The position numbers and the translations under genes were made by a program. From positions 44,700,137-44,764,136 of the forward strand of contig NC_092042.1 of NCBI RefSeq assembly GCF_003086295.3: DNA of 64,000 nt, given 5' to 3'. A model generated the notes under the pieces. The model had not been told where the DNA came from, did not search any database, and worked only from the letters and a program-made list of their open reading frames with translations. This document shows, in pieces, positions 35,855 to 53,041 of the stretch (position 1 is the first letter of the stretch; the number at the start of each line of letters is the position of its first letter). The stretch is from Arachis hypogaea. Its lineage: Eukaryota; Streptophyta; Magnoliopsida; Fabales; Fabaceae.

Positions 35855-38758
35855 TTAAATCTTCATCCTTTTTCCCTTGTTTTCAACCATTACCCTCTTC
35901 CCAGCAAGATTCTTCTTTATATTTTTATTGCATTTAGGGTTATTAGAAGAATTGCATGTTTCTGCAGACTTGGCCATGGTTGGCAAAGGAGGAAAATCTA
36001 CTCCGTGTCCCTTGTATGGATCCAAATGAACATACTCAGGTATATTCTCTTTCTGCTCAAAAGTTGTAAAGGAGAATATTTTGGAATATTTTGACAATTT
36101 GGCCAAGGAGAATAATTAGGAACCTGCTGCATGCTAGGATTATAACAAGAATAAATTGGCTTTGAGGGAATAGGCACATTTTTTGGAATATATATACTAC
36201 CTCCGTCTTGTGCATGATTCATGTTCCATAACTGAGACTCATAGTACATTGGCTTAAAAGGTCTAGACTTCACCCATTTATTTTTTCCTCTTGCAAAAGC
36301 AGTAGGTTGATTCTGCACATTTCTCACATTCTGGACCCATTTATTGTTTGAAATTTTGGTGGGAGAAACTCTTGTCTTTTGAGAAAATCCATCAGGTTTT
36401 CCATCAATCATGACCATAGTCTTCATCTTCTAGTTGACGGGTTGTACCCCAGTGTTGTTGAGCACTTGTTCAAAGGAGTTTGACCGCCCAACTTTTGTTT
36501 TTCCTCGGCTATCTTTCGCTTTAGCTCGTTAGTTTCATTTTCTTTTTCAGCAATCTTCTTTCTTAACTCAGCCTTTTCTTTCTCTTCAACTTTGTACTTT
36601 TCAAACTCTTTTGTAGCTTCCTTGTCAAAAATAGCATTGCACTTTGGGCACATGGCGATGGTGCTATCAGATTCTTTAATTCTCAACAAAAAATCTAACA
36701 AATCCTCACCAGGACAAGGATAAATTGGCTTCTTGTCTTGCTCAAAGATCCTTAGGTCTTTATTTTCATCTTTAGCACTAACCATTATGGCATCAACTTC
36801 TACCATGTTGACTGACAAGTTGAATGGCTCAACATAATTTGAGTCAGCAGCAAATGGTTTAGTGTCCACCTTCATAGTAGTTTTATCTTCAAACTTCAAC
36901 CTTCCCTCCTCAATTGCTTTTTGTATCAAATCCCTGAAACGGACGTAATTATTAGTGGTGTGTGAGAACACCTGATGAAACTTACAAAATTTTTTATTCT
37001 TTATTTCATCAGCTGAAGGCATCTTTTTTCCTTCTGGTAAAATAAGCTGCTTATCTTTTAATAAAACTTCAAATATTTGATCTGCCTTAGAAATATCAAA
37101 AGAATAAGTCTTATTTTCAATTTTGGAATATGAAGAAACTTTTTCTTTTCTTTTAACAGGCTTCAAAGATTTACATACATAAGGAGGACCCCCACGCAAT
37201 TTAGCAATATAAACCTCTTTCTCATCTGAATTACTACTATCGGAAAAACAATCAACATATACAACCTTTTTAGAACCTTTTTTGAAATTTTTTTCTTTTT
37301 TAATTTGTTCTATTTGTCTTACTCTTTCAGCTAACTGGGAAAGATCTAAAGTATGTTGATTGACAAGTTTCTTCTTAACTCCAAATTCTAACCCATTAGT
37401 AGCCATTTTGACAACTTCAGTTTCCAGAATTAGAGTAAAACACTTATTTCTCATGTTTCTAAATCGCGCCAAATAAGTATCAATGGATTCTCCTTCTGCA
37501 CGTTTGACAGGGAATAAATCCGTAAAACTAACTTTCAATTCACCTCGGAAAAACTGATCATGAAAATTTCTTTCTAACTGTGCCCAAGAATGAATAGAAT
37601 TTGGTCTCAAGTTGGAGAACCATATAAATGCATTTTTTGTTAAAGAAGAAGGAAAGTATCTCATCTTGAGATATTCATTAGAAGCTACTTCCCCAATTTT
37701 AACAGTATATCGAGCAATATGCTCTACTGTAGACTCATTTTCTTCTCCAGAAAATTTTGTAAGGAATTTTGAAATTTTCCAACCCCTTGGGAGCTCTGCT
37801 TGTTGGACACATTCAGGAAAAGCAGATACAAAATATGGCCTATTTAAGCAACCAACATTAAATCTCAAACGGTTTAAAACTTGTTCAACATTTCTTGCTA
37901 GATTATAATGCCCCCCTAAGTTGTTTTGCCTAAGTCTTTCTAACATATCATCAGCATTTTGACCATGTCTAGGCATATGAACATCATAATTAGGAATTGC
38001 TCCACCGTTCTGATTGACATTATCAAATCTTAAACCCAAGTTGTCATTTTCTTCTAAATTTACCACAGTAGCAATCCTATTGACTTGCCTATTTAATTTT
38101 CAATTCTAGTGTTTGTATTTTCTAAAAGAGGATTTAAAACTGTCACCATTTGATGAGTTAACATGTTTACTAGATCATGGTGGCTTTCATCCATCTGTTG
38201 CCTAATATTTGCTAAAGATCCCACCGTTTGACTAGGTTGATTAACAGGCATTGCTCTTGATATGTCAGGAAATACAGGTCTGGAATTTTCTACCCTAGTG
38301 ACAGTGGATGTAGTAGAATTAGATGCACTATTATTTCCTGTATTAATAGAATGTGAAAAATTTTGTTGTGATATGTGTGAACCTGACGCCCCAGAAACAG
38401 GTACATTTGACATGCCATATGGATTTTGATAAATAGGATTTTGAAAAGTTAAGTAGAGAGGCACAGACAATCCTTGTGTCACCAAGGAGGGGACATACCC
38501 CGGTGGCAAGCCATATGGCGGCCACCCCACAGTATTTATGTGAGTTGCATTTAACCCTGTATGGGCATGGCCAACGCCATCATGCCTCACTGACATCAAG
38601 GTAGGCTCTGCGTTTGAAATCACAGGAGAATTTTCGGATTCATTTCCTCTCATCTCATCACTAGAAGTAGAAGAAGATGCTGCAGAAGTATTTGACATGT
38701 CAACTGACGCTGATTTCCTTGGCTCTGGATGCACGAACTTACCACTACGCAACCACAT
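35855..38758 (-). CDS. gag: Gag-like polyprotein of the non-autonomous element
   Basis: Three adjoining frames on the minus strand. 38758-38093 is a Ser/Asn-rich N-terminal region (221 codons). 38066-36423 (547 codons) holds the retrotransposon gag domain (KFSGEENESTVEHIARY, FIWFSNLRPNSIHSWAQLER, RAEGESIDTYLARFRNM) plus a C-terminal coiled coil (EEKEKAELRKKIAEKEN). 36426-35998 is a basic Asn/Pro-rich tail. A single-base shift separates the first two frames (near 38092). A cysteine pair, CPKCNAIF, occurs near the end, but I see no CCHC knuckle. Function: virus-like particle shell protein. Confidence 0.8.
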
Positions 38759-38832
38759 GCAAACTCAAAAACTCCTGGTTTTCCTTTTGACAATTACAAT
38801 CTATTGACAACGTCCCACCGGGCGTGTCAACT

Positions 38833-39466
38833 TGTTTTACTCAAATTTTTGTTAATGTTTAAAAGAAAATGTGGGTGTCTCAATGTCGCAATTGTAACGT
38901 CAAATAATATTAAAAGGAATAAAAGCAACAAATAAACATATAAATACAAGGTGTCGGTGGCAAAATAAATTACAGAAATTGAAACAAACAAGAAATTAAA
39001 AAAGAAGATAAAAGAAGAAACATGAACGTAAAAGAGAAGAAGACGTAAAAGTAAAGGAATTTTATTAATAAAAACTGGGAAAAACAAAGTACAAGTGTTT
39101 GAGTTAAGAAGAATTACTTAAGATTCCCAATCTCTGTGATGCCAAGGGGCTGAGAGCGTTTTGGGTTTCTAAGTGTTTTCCAAGAAGAACTGAACTGCCT
39201 ACAATATTTTCCTAAAACTCTATTTATAGACTAACCTAATGTCAGCTAACAGTTACCATTTGTACACCACTTACGGAATATTTGAATTTCTTGTAACTGT
39301 TCCCGCACCTCTTGTGAATTTCAAAAATTAAATAGATAGCCAACTGATAAATTATCTAATTTAATTTAAGAGACATATAGATATAAATATTATATATAGA
39401 AATATTACCAAGTAACTAATTATTTCTTTTTATAATTTTTTTATAAAAATTATATTTTGTCTAACA
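38833..39466 (-). repeat. 5' LTR (634 bp)
   Basis: Pairs with 34116-34777; the CCTGT duplication follows at 39467-39471. Confidence 0.9.
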
Positions 39467-39471
39467 CCTGT

Positions 39472-39800
39472 AAACTGAAATGTTCTACATTAATGAAAAA
39501 TAGTGATGCGACTAATAGACCTTTTTATATGGCAAATGAAATCCTGATATTAGCAAGTAGATCACGTCATGTTTTTTCATTAACGAGCATGTCTCTTATT
39601 ATACTGGGCATTTTCTGACACATTTTTAATTATTTAAAAGCATTTTTATTGATAACAAAATTTAAATTTTTTTACCAAAGTCAGATAATTCGATTCATGA
39701 AATGAAAGAAACATATAGGTATCTATATATGGGACAAATAAAAGAAATAAGGAACTCCCAACGCTCTACTATAGAGGTAACATCATATAATAATCTAATA
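39472..39800. other. Gap between gag element and LINE
   Basis: AT-rich, no gene seen. Confidence 0.5.
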
Positions 39801-42800
39801 AGAGAGATAAAAAAGTAAAGTGCTCATCAATTAGGAAGTGCAAATTTGTTGAAACTCTTTCTGCAACTTCAAAGTCGATACCATTATCTCTTCCACACCA
39901 GTTGATACATTATCAAAGATGAACCTGTTTCTAGCCTTCCATAAGGACCAGCTCAAAAATCACCAGCATCATTCTCTGAGAGGAGCTATTGGGTTGGGTA
40001 CGCAAGGCTCCCATTCTCAAGTTCCACTCAACATAGAAATCAGAGTCTTCGGTGCTCCTTCTAGTAACTGGTAAGCCCATTTTTTACCAAATTTTCTATG
40101 ATTTTGCACAATAGAAAATGCAATGATTGATTGTTTCTGGAAATTGTAGGCATCTTTGGCAGATAGGTTGAATTGATGGGATGCGATGATGAAGCTTTTG
40201 CAACACTAGAAGCTTTTCATGGAAACCCCTCCAGAGAAAAATCTTAATCTTCCCTAAGATTTTCAGCTTCCACAGTTCTCGCCACAAATTTTGTTGTCTC
40301 ATAATCTCTGGGCGAAATTCAATGAGAGGATGAGAGAACCCATAAGTCACACGATACCCAGTACTCAATTCATACAAACCACTTTTATTAAGGGCCCAAT
40401 AAATTTTATCTTCTCCACCCCTGATTGTTGTTGCTAGCACACACTGACTAGTGTCCTCAGAAAAAATACTTCTAATTAGAATTTGATTCCACTGACCATT
40501 AGAAAGTATTAAGTCTTTGACCATCAATAGTGGTTGATTTTATAGATTGGAAGTGTTAGATGAAAAAGCAACATAAGGATGTGGAGGAGTAAGGCAAGGA
40601 TCACTAAAGATTCGGATACTGGATCCATCACCAACTCGCCAAACCAGCCCCTTTTCAACAACCTTACACCCTTCCAATATGCTACGCCACCCCCACGAAG
40701 GTACTGTTTTGATCTCTGCATTCATTATAGAACTGTATTGAAAATATTTACCTTTGAGGAGGCTAGATAGGAGTGATTGTGGTTGAGAGACAACCTTCCA
40801 ACATTGTTTTGCTAATAGCGCCAAATTTTGAGCCCCTAGGTCAACCTAGTCCACCATCCAATTTCGGTCTTGTCATAGCATCCTAACTAACCCATGCCAG
40901 TTTTCGCTCTGTACCTTTTTTACCCCACCAAAATTAGGAGAGTATGTTGTGAATCTCCCTAATTAAAGTGTTAGGAAGACGAAAACATGATCATGAATAA
41001 ATTGGGATAGCCTCCCCAATAGCTTTGATTAGAACATGCCTACCTGCAGAGGAGAGAAGTTTTCTTTTCCACCCTTGAACTCGCTTCCTCACCTTGTCCT
41101 TGATTTCTCTTAAGGTGGCATTTTTTATTTTTGGACTGTAAATGGAAGACCCAAATGTTTATCCTGTGCACCAATATGATCAATTTTCAATTTCTGAGCC
41201 AGTAATAATCAAGCAGCAAGAGGAGTATTATTACTAAAGAATAGAGCTAATTTATGCAAATTAACTTTTTGGCCACTGAACCCCTCGTATGACTAAAGAA
41301 GATTGAGAATATTTTTACAACTGTTTTTTGACACTTTGCAAAAAAGGATTGAGTTATCCGCAAACAATAAATGATTAACAGTAAGACATCTTCGGTTGAT
41401 CTGAATATCTTCAATGAGACCGTTTTACTCTGCCTTGTTTAGCAAAAAGGATAATCCTTCTGGATAGAAAAGAAAAAGATATGGAGATAGAGGATCTCCT
41501 TGATGGATACCTCTATTTGGTTTCAAAAAATCAAAAGGTTGACCTTCAACAATGACAGAGTAAGAAACTGTAGTCACCACCTCTTGTATCCAACCAATCC
41601 ACCTAGATTCAAATCTCAACTTCTCTAAAATGAACCAAAGAAAATTCCACTCAACATGATTATAGGCTTTGCTCATATCCAATTTAACAGCCATTTCACT
41701 CGATAGACCCCTCTTCTTTATCTTTAGATAGTGCATACATTCATAAGAGACTAGGACATTGTCTAAAATCAATCTACCTTTAATGAACTTTTATAAGGGC
41801 TGATCAGCGAAGTCATAAATTTCTGTAGCCGATGAACTAGTACTTTAGAAATAATCTTATACACAATTGAGGAAAGGCTGATGGGTCTAACCTATGTCAT
41901 ATCCTTTGCATCAAGAACCTTTTGAATGAGACAGATTTGTGTATGGTTGAAGCTCTTTAGTAGTTTACCACTGACAAAGAAACTGCGGACAACCTTAAAA
42001 ATATCCTCCCATACTAAACTCCAGTAAAATTGAAAGAATTTAGCCGTAAATCCATCATCACCAAGGGCGCTCTAGGGGTGAACACTAAATACCGCACATT
42101 TTACCTCATCAAAACTGACCGGTCTATTTAATTTTCTGTTCATGGCTGTTGAAAATTTGGTTTCAAAATCTTTGAATGCATGTGCTAGATTAGCTTGGTT
42201 AATCAATGTGAAGATATCTTTGAAGTATGTTTCAGCTACTTGTGCAATTTTCTCACGGGTGGTAGCATATATACCATCATTCTTTTCTAGTTTCTAAATT
42301 TTATTTCTCCAGATTCTGGATTGGAATGATTGGTGAAAGAAACTTGTATTTCTGTACCCTTCTTTTAGCCACTTTACACGATATTTCTCCTTCCAATAGC
42401 TTTCCTCCATAGAGTAAGCATCCTTAAGTTTATTTTCCAAGGCTTCAACCTGTTTTCCTCCTGTAATACCATCCTCTCTGAGCATTTCAAGCTGAGATGT
42501 GAGTTTATCAATGTCCTTCTTCGAATTAGATTTGTTCTGCTACTGCCATTGAACAATACGGTCCTCTAATGCTTCAATTTTTGAGCCAAAACAAACATTG
42601 CTGAGCTATCCACCCATTCCTTCCAAGTTTTAGTGATAATTACCCGAATTTCTTCTAAACTACACCATCTCTCCTGAAACTTAAACCTCCGATTAGATTT
42701 TTCTATGACCAGATTTGTATCAAGGAGGATAGATGCATGATCTGAAGCATTTTCTACGAGTCGAGACAGCGAGTCTGATGGAAAATAATCCATTCACTCA

Positions 42801-43412
42801 CCGTTTGCAAGTGCACGGTCAAGCCGCTCCCTGATTTGGTCCTGCTCTCATCGCCTATTAGTCCAGGTGAACCTTCTCCCAGTCATACCCAAGTCCTTCA
42901 GTCCACCACCATCAATAAAATTCACAAATTCAGAAATAGATGAAGCTAATTTTAACCCCCCTCCTTCCTTCTTATCGAGGCTCACTATAGTATTAAAATC
43001 ACTCATAATTATAACTTTTTCAAAGAAACCTTGTACAAAAGAGAAAATTTCTGTGTATTAGGTAGACCGAATCCCATCCAACCTATTTAAATGTACCCCG
43101 AATTAGCTCCCAAGAACAATTCAAAGCATGATCAATTACCTTGGCAGCTATGAAAAACTCTTTTTCAGCAAGAATCTCAATCGTTGTGCCCTCCTTCCAT
43201 GCTAAAGCCAATCCACCAACTGTACCCATCAGACTAACAATCCTCCAATCCGTAAAATGACAAGATCTCAACTTACTCTCTACCAGGCGAGATTGGTTTT
43301 TTGTTTCACATAAAAATATAATCTCAGGAGAGTGGGATTGACACATCCTTTTAAGGTTATGAACTGTCAGGGGTCTTTCCAAATCGTGACAATTCCATGA
43401 AAGAACTCTCAT
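39800..43412 (-). mobile_element. Decayed LINE (L1-type non-LTR retrotransposon)
   Basis: Starts with an apurinic endonuclease at 43412 (MRVLSWNCHDLERPLTVHNL; PEIIFLCETKNQ). The spacer frames are at 42.8-42.3 kb. RT is at 41772-41340 (MAVKLDMSKAYNHVEWNFL, IHQGDPLSPYLFLF, then FADNSILF where FADD is expected). zf-RVT lies at 40527-40096 (WRELWKLKILGKIKIFLWR, CQRCLQFPETINHC). The frame is broken by many stops and shifts. The 3' end is near 39.8 kb with no clear poly-A tract, and I found no flanking duplication. Function: target-primed copying; this copy is dead. Confidence 0.85.
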
Positions 43413-44030
43413 GGCAAATTAAAAGGAAGGAATAAAGAAGAGAATAAAGAAAGGATTAAAGAAAAGAATTGACAAAATCAAACATTGACCTAGACAGCAC
43501 AAGAATTCTGTTTTGAAAAGAACTCTAGCAGAGTAGGTTGAAGAAGTATGTACTCCTCACGTGATAAAACCTAAACAGCGCTCCAAAGGGTATAATAACA
43601 GAAGCCCCTCGGTGGTCCACTTTATTCCTAAATTTAAAAATTTTTTGTCAGCACTGAGATAATCCAAATACATTTTTTGCGATTTACCCTAATAATATAA
43701 GAAAAATAACAGTGTCAATATATATATTAAAGTATTTGTTTAAGTAGAATTTTTTATTTTTAAAACAAAAAAATTGTATCATAAATAAATTTTGTACTAT
43801 AATACAAAGGATTTTTTAAATAAATAATTTAATTATTTTATTTACCGAAATATATAGTTTGTAGCGTATTTACTAATTTATATCACATTGATTTATCTTG
43901 TTTATAGTGTAAAAGAGATACATTCATAATTATTTCGTTTACACTATAAACAAGATATGTGTATTATTATAAAAAAAATTACAATTAAAATAATATCAAA
44001 TTTCTTAAAAACCAACTCATTTGAATTAAT
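43413..44030. other. LINE 5' leader and AT-rich spacer with a hairpin
   Basis: 43413-43640 may be LINE leader. 43900-43965 forms a hairpin (arms GTTTATAGTGTAAA and TTTACACTATAAAC) that recurs, inverted, at about 46.55-46.62 kb. Confidence 0.5.
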
Positions 44031-44032
44031 AC

Positions 44033-44770
44033 TCATAGTTATCAGAACTGAATCAATAATAGATCTGGTTATACAATTGGGTTACTGGTTTAACTGATAG
44101 GTCACTGATTTATCCGATTGACCCGGTTATAATTAAATAAAACTATAAAATTATAAAAATAAAATTAAAATTAAATGCATATTTTTAAAAAATATATTAA
44201 TAACAATCAAATATCAATTCTTAGATATAATTTCTGGTGCAAAAAGAAATAATAAATTAGTCACTGGTACAAAATACTTTCTCAATTTAAATGAACGAGT
44301 GAAAATAAAAGATAACACAATTAATATCAATATATCAATATATTTATATATTATGTGTTGTTACTTGTTTTGTATCCATGTCAATCCATACTTAAAGAAT
44401 ATAAAATAAAAATTGATTCATAGTTTATTATATCTTTAGTTTTTGTCACACATATCATAAAGAAACAAGATGGCACAGTGGCAAGGGAGAGGCGTTGTAT
44501 GTTTGCCAACTTGTCTTCGAACAGTCTATATTTTCGGAGTTGTTGTGGATGAGAGCTCCTATGATGTTTCAGCGGTGCGCGAGTGCATCTTGGACCCGCG
44601 CGAGTCTAGCGCGGTCTGAAACATGAACTGGCCTATTTTCAACGGATTTGACCACTGTTAACCGGTTTAATTACAGGCTCGGTCCAATTCACTAATCAAA
44701 TTGGCCATATCATCAGTTTATCAGTTTTTCGGTCGAATCGGTCGGTCCGATCCGGTTTTAATAACTATGC
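44033..44770. mobile_element. Non-autonomous element with CATAGTTAT terminal inverted repeats
   Basis: The left end reads CATAGTTATCAGAACTGAA. The right end, reverse complemented, reads CATAGTTATTAAAACCGGA. Beyond these, both ends carry CCGGTTTAAC/ACCGGTCGG-like stretches typical of a common plant repeat. About 740 bp, no transposase. The duplication at the edges is not resolved. Confidence 0.6.
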
Positions 44771-45039
44771 TCAAAAGAGTACATAGAAAATAGATCGAAT
44801 TGAATTTATTTAAATTTGAAAGAAAAAAACGTGTAAGTCTTAGTATTGTCTTTGATATAGAAGTGTACGAGACTGAATTATGTCGCAATATCCAGTTTGA
44901 TTTGAAATAAAAAAAACTAAAATATTTAAAATTATTAAAATGCCCTTATTAATAAAAAATAAAAATCTTAAACCGAGCCATCCTCTCTCTCTTTCTCTCT
45001 CTCGTTTTATCATCACTGTCACTGTCGTCTTCACCTTTA

Positions 45040-45230
45040 CCTTCATCTTCACCGTCAAAGTCAAGGAGATCAAGAACGGTAGGTTGGCCATGTTTCTCAT
45101 GTTTGGATTTTTTGTTCAAGCTATTGTCACTGGAAAGAGCCCATTGAAAAATCTCGTTGACCACCTTTCTAATCCAATCAACAACAATGCCTGAGTTTAT
45201 GACACCAACTTTGTCCCCGAAAATGAGCGT
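45040..45230 (+). pseudogene. Chlorophyll a/b-binding protein (Lhcb) C-terminal fragment
   Basis: Reads [18 protein letters not shown], then [25 protein letters not shown], a stop (where Trp is expected), then DTNFVPENE. This is the third membrane helix and lumenal end of light-harvesting complex II proteins, with the chlorophyll-ligand region EIKNGRLAM kept. Only about 55 codons remain. No helices 1 or 2 and no promoter are found, so it is a pseudogene scrap, perhaps from a captured or retro-copied gene. Upstream is a CT-rich patch (44982-45004). Confidence 0.8.
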
Positions 45231-47525
45231 TATTTCTTAAAGGGAAAAAAAATGAGGAATCAGGTGTGGGGTTAGAATTTGGAATTTTGAGAACGTGAAT
45301 TAGTATGATGTGAATCGTGTGCCGATTTGGTCTCACAGAATGTTAATTACATATTTTTTTCGTAACTTTCTCATTGTTTCTTCGATCATGATTTGTATTC
45401 TCTCTTCTAGTTCAATATTAATGTTTTTAATTTTCATGGAGCTTTGATAAATGATACTAAATGAAAACTGATAAAAAATTACTAAAACATTTTATGAAAT
45501 TATTGTTGGTATTATTGTTATTGTTGAATCTTGAGTTATAAAATTGTTGTTGTTATCGATACTGTTATTGTTGGTGGTAGAGTGAGAGGTGGAGTGAGAT
45601 TGTAAGTGAAGGGTAGATTTAAAATACAAAATTTTAAATGATAGTATTTTAGAAATAAAATATTGTTAAAATTTTAGTTTTTATTTTTAAAATTTTTAGT
45701 TTTTTATATTTTCACTTTTTGAAAATACTAAAATACTAAATTTTTGGAGACGAAAATTAAAATTTTAGTATCAATGTTAGGACTAATAAACATAATATTG
45801 AATTTCAGTCCCGTCTCAATTCTAATATCTCAAAACAAATGCACTGTTACATTTATTTTTGGAGATAAGACACAAAAATAAATGTTTAGAAAGTGTTTAA
45901 AATTCAAAATATATACACTAAACACATTATTTTCAGAATAATTTTCCTTATTTTTGTACCCACTCTAAAAGATAACAATGGACGACACAAAAATTTAAAA
46001 AGGTGAAACGAATTTTTTTATAATTTTTTTTTATCTATAGATATTTTTTTTATTATTCTATATTACTCTAATATCTTTTGTTGTCCATAGATAATACGTG
46101 TTCAGGTTCTATGACAAGAGAATATAAGAATAGAAAGTTACGTGTGTTTTGGTCTCAGGATTAGAAGAAACGCAATTATCTTTCTCGCTTTTTTTTTTGT
46201 TTTATCTATCTATCTTCTTTTAATATAATAAATGTTTATCCCTGTTACATACTCTACCATTCCATTACCGCGTTTCTTCTCATCATGGAACCTAAATATG
46301 TACACTTTTTTATAAATTTAAATCAATCTAATTTAATTTATTTTTTTAATATATTTTTTTTAAGTACTAATTTAAATGAATTAATTTTTAAAAAAATAAT
46401 GTACTGATTTTAAATAGACAAATTTAAATCATTAATTTTAAATACGTGTAACGATTTTAAGATATAGTATTTAAAAATTGAATTAATTTAAAAAATAAAA
46501 ATTAAATTGATATTATTTTAATAGTGTATTTTTTGTAAATTTTATATATTTTATTTATAATGTAAACGAGATACATTCATAATTATTTTGTTTACATTGT
46601 AAATAAAATAAATCAATGTGATGTAAATTGATAAATACGCTATAAATTATATATTTCAAAAAATAAAATAATTAAATTATTTATTTTTAAAAAATTCGAT
46701 AATAAAATCATAATAGTACAATAAGGACTAATTTTATCAATTTATACTTATATACATACGGAAACATTATAATTTGCCTAACTAGAATCTTTATTTGTAA
46801 AGTATAAACAAAGTCAAATTTTTTATTTGATTTTAATAAATGAGTTAAATTTAAATTAATAATTCACAAGCAAATATAAAAGTGATATATTTATTAACAT
46901 TCAAACAAAGCTTGACTCCTAAATTTTACTTCATTCAAAATATTTTTTATCGTGGAATAAAATTCTACGATTATTTATATAAGCTAAATAAAATAAAATT
47001 ATAAAGAAATAAAATAAGTCTAAGTATTTTTATAATAATTTATTTTAATATCGTTGAATATTAATTTACTTTATAACTTACAGTTTCATTTCAAAAATAA
47101 AAAACCCTATAAAATATGATGTATAAATTATTTGATCTATAATATAAAGTATATAAGAACTGAATAATATAATTAACAGAATCCTAAAAGGTTCATTATG
47201 TGAGTAAGAAAATAGAAAAGATTTAAGAGAGACTTTGAAAACTGAATAATAAAACAAAATTGTATATTATTGCTATAAGTTTTTAGGTAACACTATAAAT
47301 TAAGGTATAACTGATATGTATAACTGCATTTCACACAGCATAGTTAGTAAGATATATTTTTAAATTCTTGAATGTCAATTAACTTAATTAATAGATTCTA
47401 ATAAATCTTAACAGTCTAACTAACTCTGTCTTTTAACAATAATAACAAATAAATAGTAAAGCAATTTTTTCGTTGAAAATAGTTTAATAAAAGTAAATTT
47501 ATTATAAATTAAGAGATAATACTAA
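45231..47525. other. AT-rich intergenic DNA
   Basis: No gene. 46500-46740 contains a sequence that is the reverse complement of 43800-43965. Confidence 0.6.
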
Positions 47526-47530
47526 TAAAA

Positions 47531-47948
47531 GAGTACAGTATCGTTTTTGTCCCCAATGTTTGGGTTAAGTCTCAAAGTTGTCCTTAACGTTTTAATCGTC
47601 CTATTTAAGTCCCTAACGTTTCAAAACTGACTCAATATTGTCCTGCCGTTAGGGATCCATTAACAGAATTGACGGTGGGACAAAATTGAGACAATTTTGA
47701 AACATTAGGGACTTAAATAGGACAAAAACGTTGGAGACAAAAATGATACATAAAAATAAATTTTAATTTTATCTTTCAATAATATCAATTTTTTACTATA
47801 CATAGTATTCAATTATTTTTTAATCACATCTAAATAAATTACACTTAATCATATTACTTTCATTTTAAATAAATTAATTTTTTTATAATTTTACTTTTAA
47901 AGATTTTTAGTTATCATGAAATATTTGTAGAATGACTAGGATATAAAC

Positions 47949-48007
<59 letters not shown>

Positions 48008-48408
48008 CCTTTTGTCTCTGATGTATCAAAATTCTTTAAAATTATAGAAAAATAAATTTATTTAAAATGAAAGTAATGTGATTAAGTGTAATTTATTTAG
48101 ATGTAATTAAAAAATAATTGAATAATATGTACAATAAAAAATTAATATTATTGAAAGATAAAATTAAATTAAAATTTATGTTTATGTATCGTTTTTGTCT
48201 CTAATGTTTTCGTCCTATTTAAATCCATAACGTTTCAAAATCGTCTTAATTTTGTCCTGCCGTCAATTCTATTAACGGATCCCTAACGGTGGGACAATAT
48301 TGAGTCAATTTTGAAACGTTAAGGATTTAAATAGGACGATTAAAACGTTAGGGACAACTTTGGAACTTACCCCAAACGTTGCGGACAAAAACGATACTTT
48401 ACTCTAAA
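47531..48408. mobile_element. Long-hairpin MITE (about 400-bp arms)
   Basis: The left arm begins AGAGTACAGTATCGTTTTTG. The right end, reverse complemented, begins AGAGTAAAGTATCGTTTTTG. The match continues for nearly the whole left arm (to about 47.93 kb) against the right arm (48.01-48.41 kb), with a 45-bp (AT)n loop at 47958-48002. Each arm itself contains smaller inverted pieces (CCTATTTAAGTCCCTAACGT and its mirror). No coding capacity. Confidence 0.8.

Positions 48409-53041
<4,633 letters not shown>

Larger units (their letters stand above)
34116..39466 (-). mobile_element. Gag-protease LTR retrotransposon lacking pol (TR-GAG type)
   Basis: 5,351 bp, minus orientation, perfect TSD CCTGT, LTRs 34116-34777 and 38833-39466 with TG...CA ends (TGTTAGAC... 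on the minus strand). After the 5' LTR the minus strand reads ACACGCCCGGTGGGAC (about 38811-38826), the likely primer site. Next to the 3' LTR is a purine-rich GGAGGGAATTA. The inside encodes gag and a protease-like domain only; no RT, RNase H or integrase is present, so it would depend on another element. Confidence 0.9.

Noticed and set aside
44033..44770. Assigning a superfamily (hAT or Mutator) to the CATAGTTAT element
   Set aside because: I could not find a convincing flanking duplication, so the type stays open.
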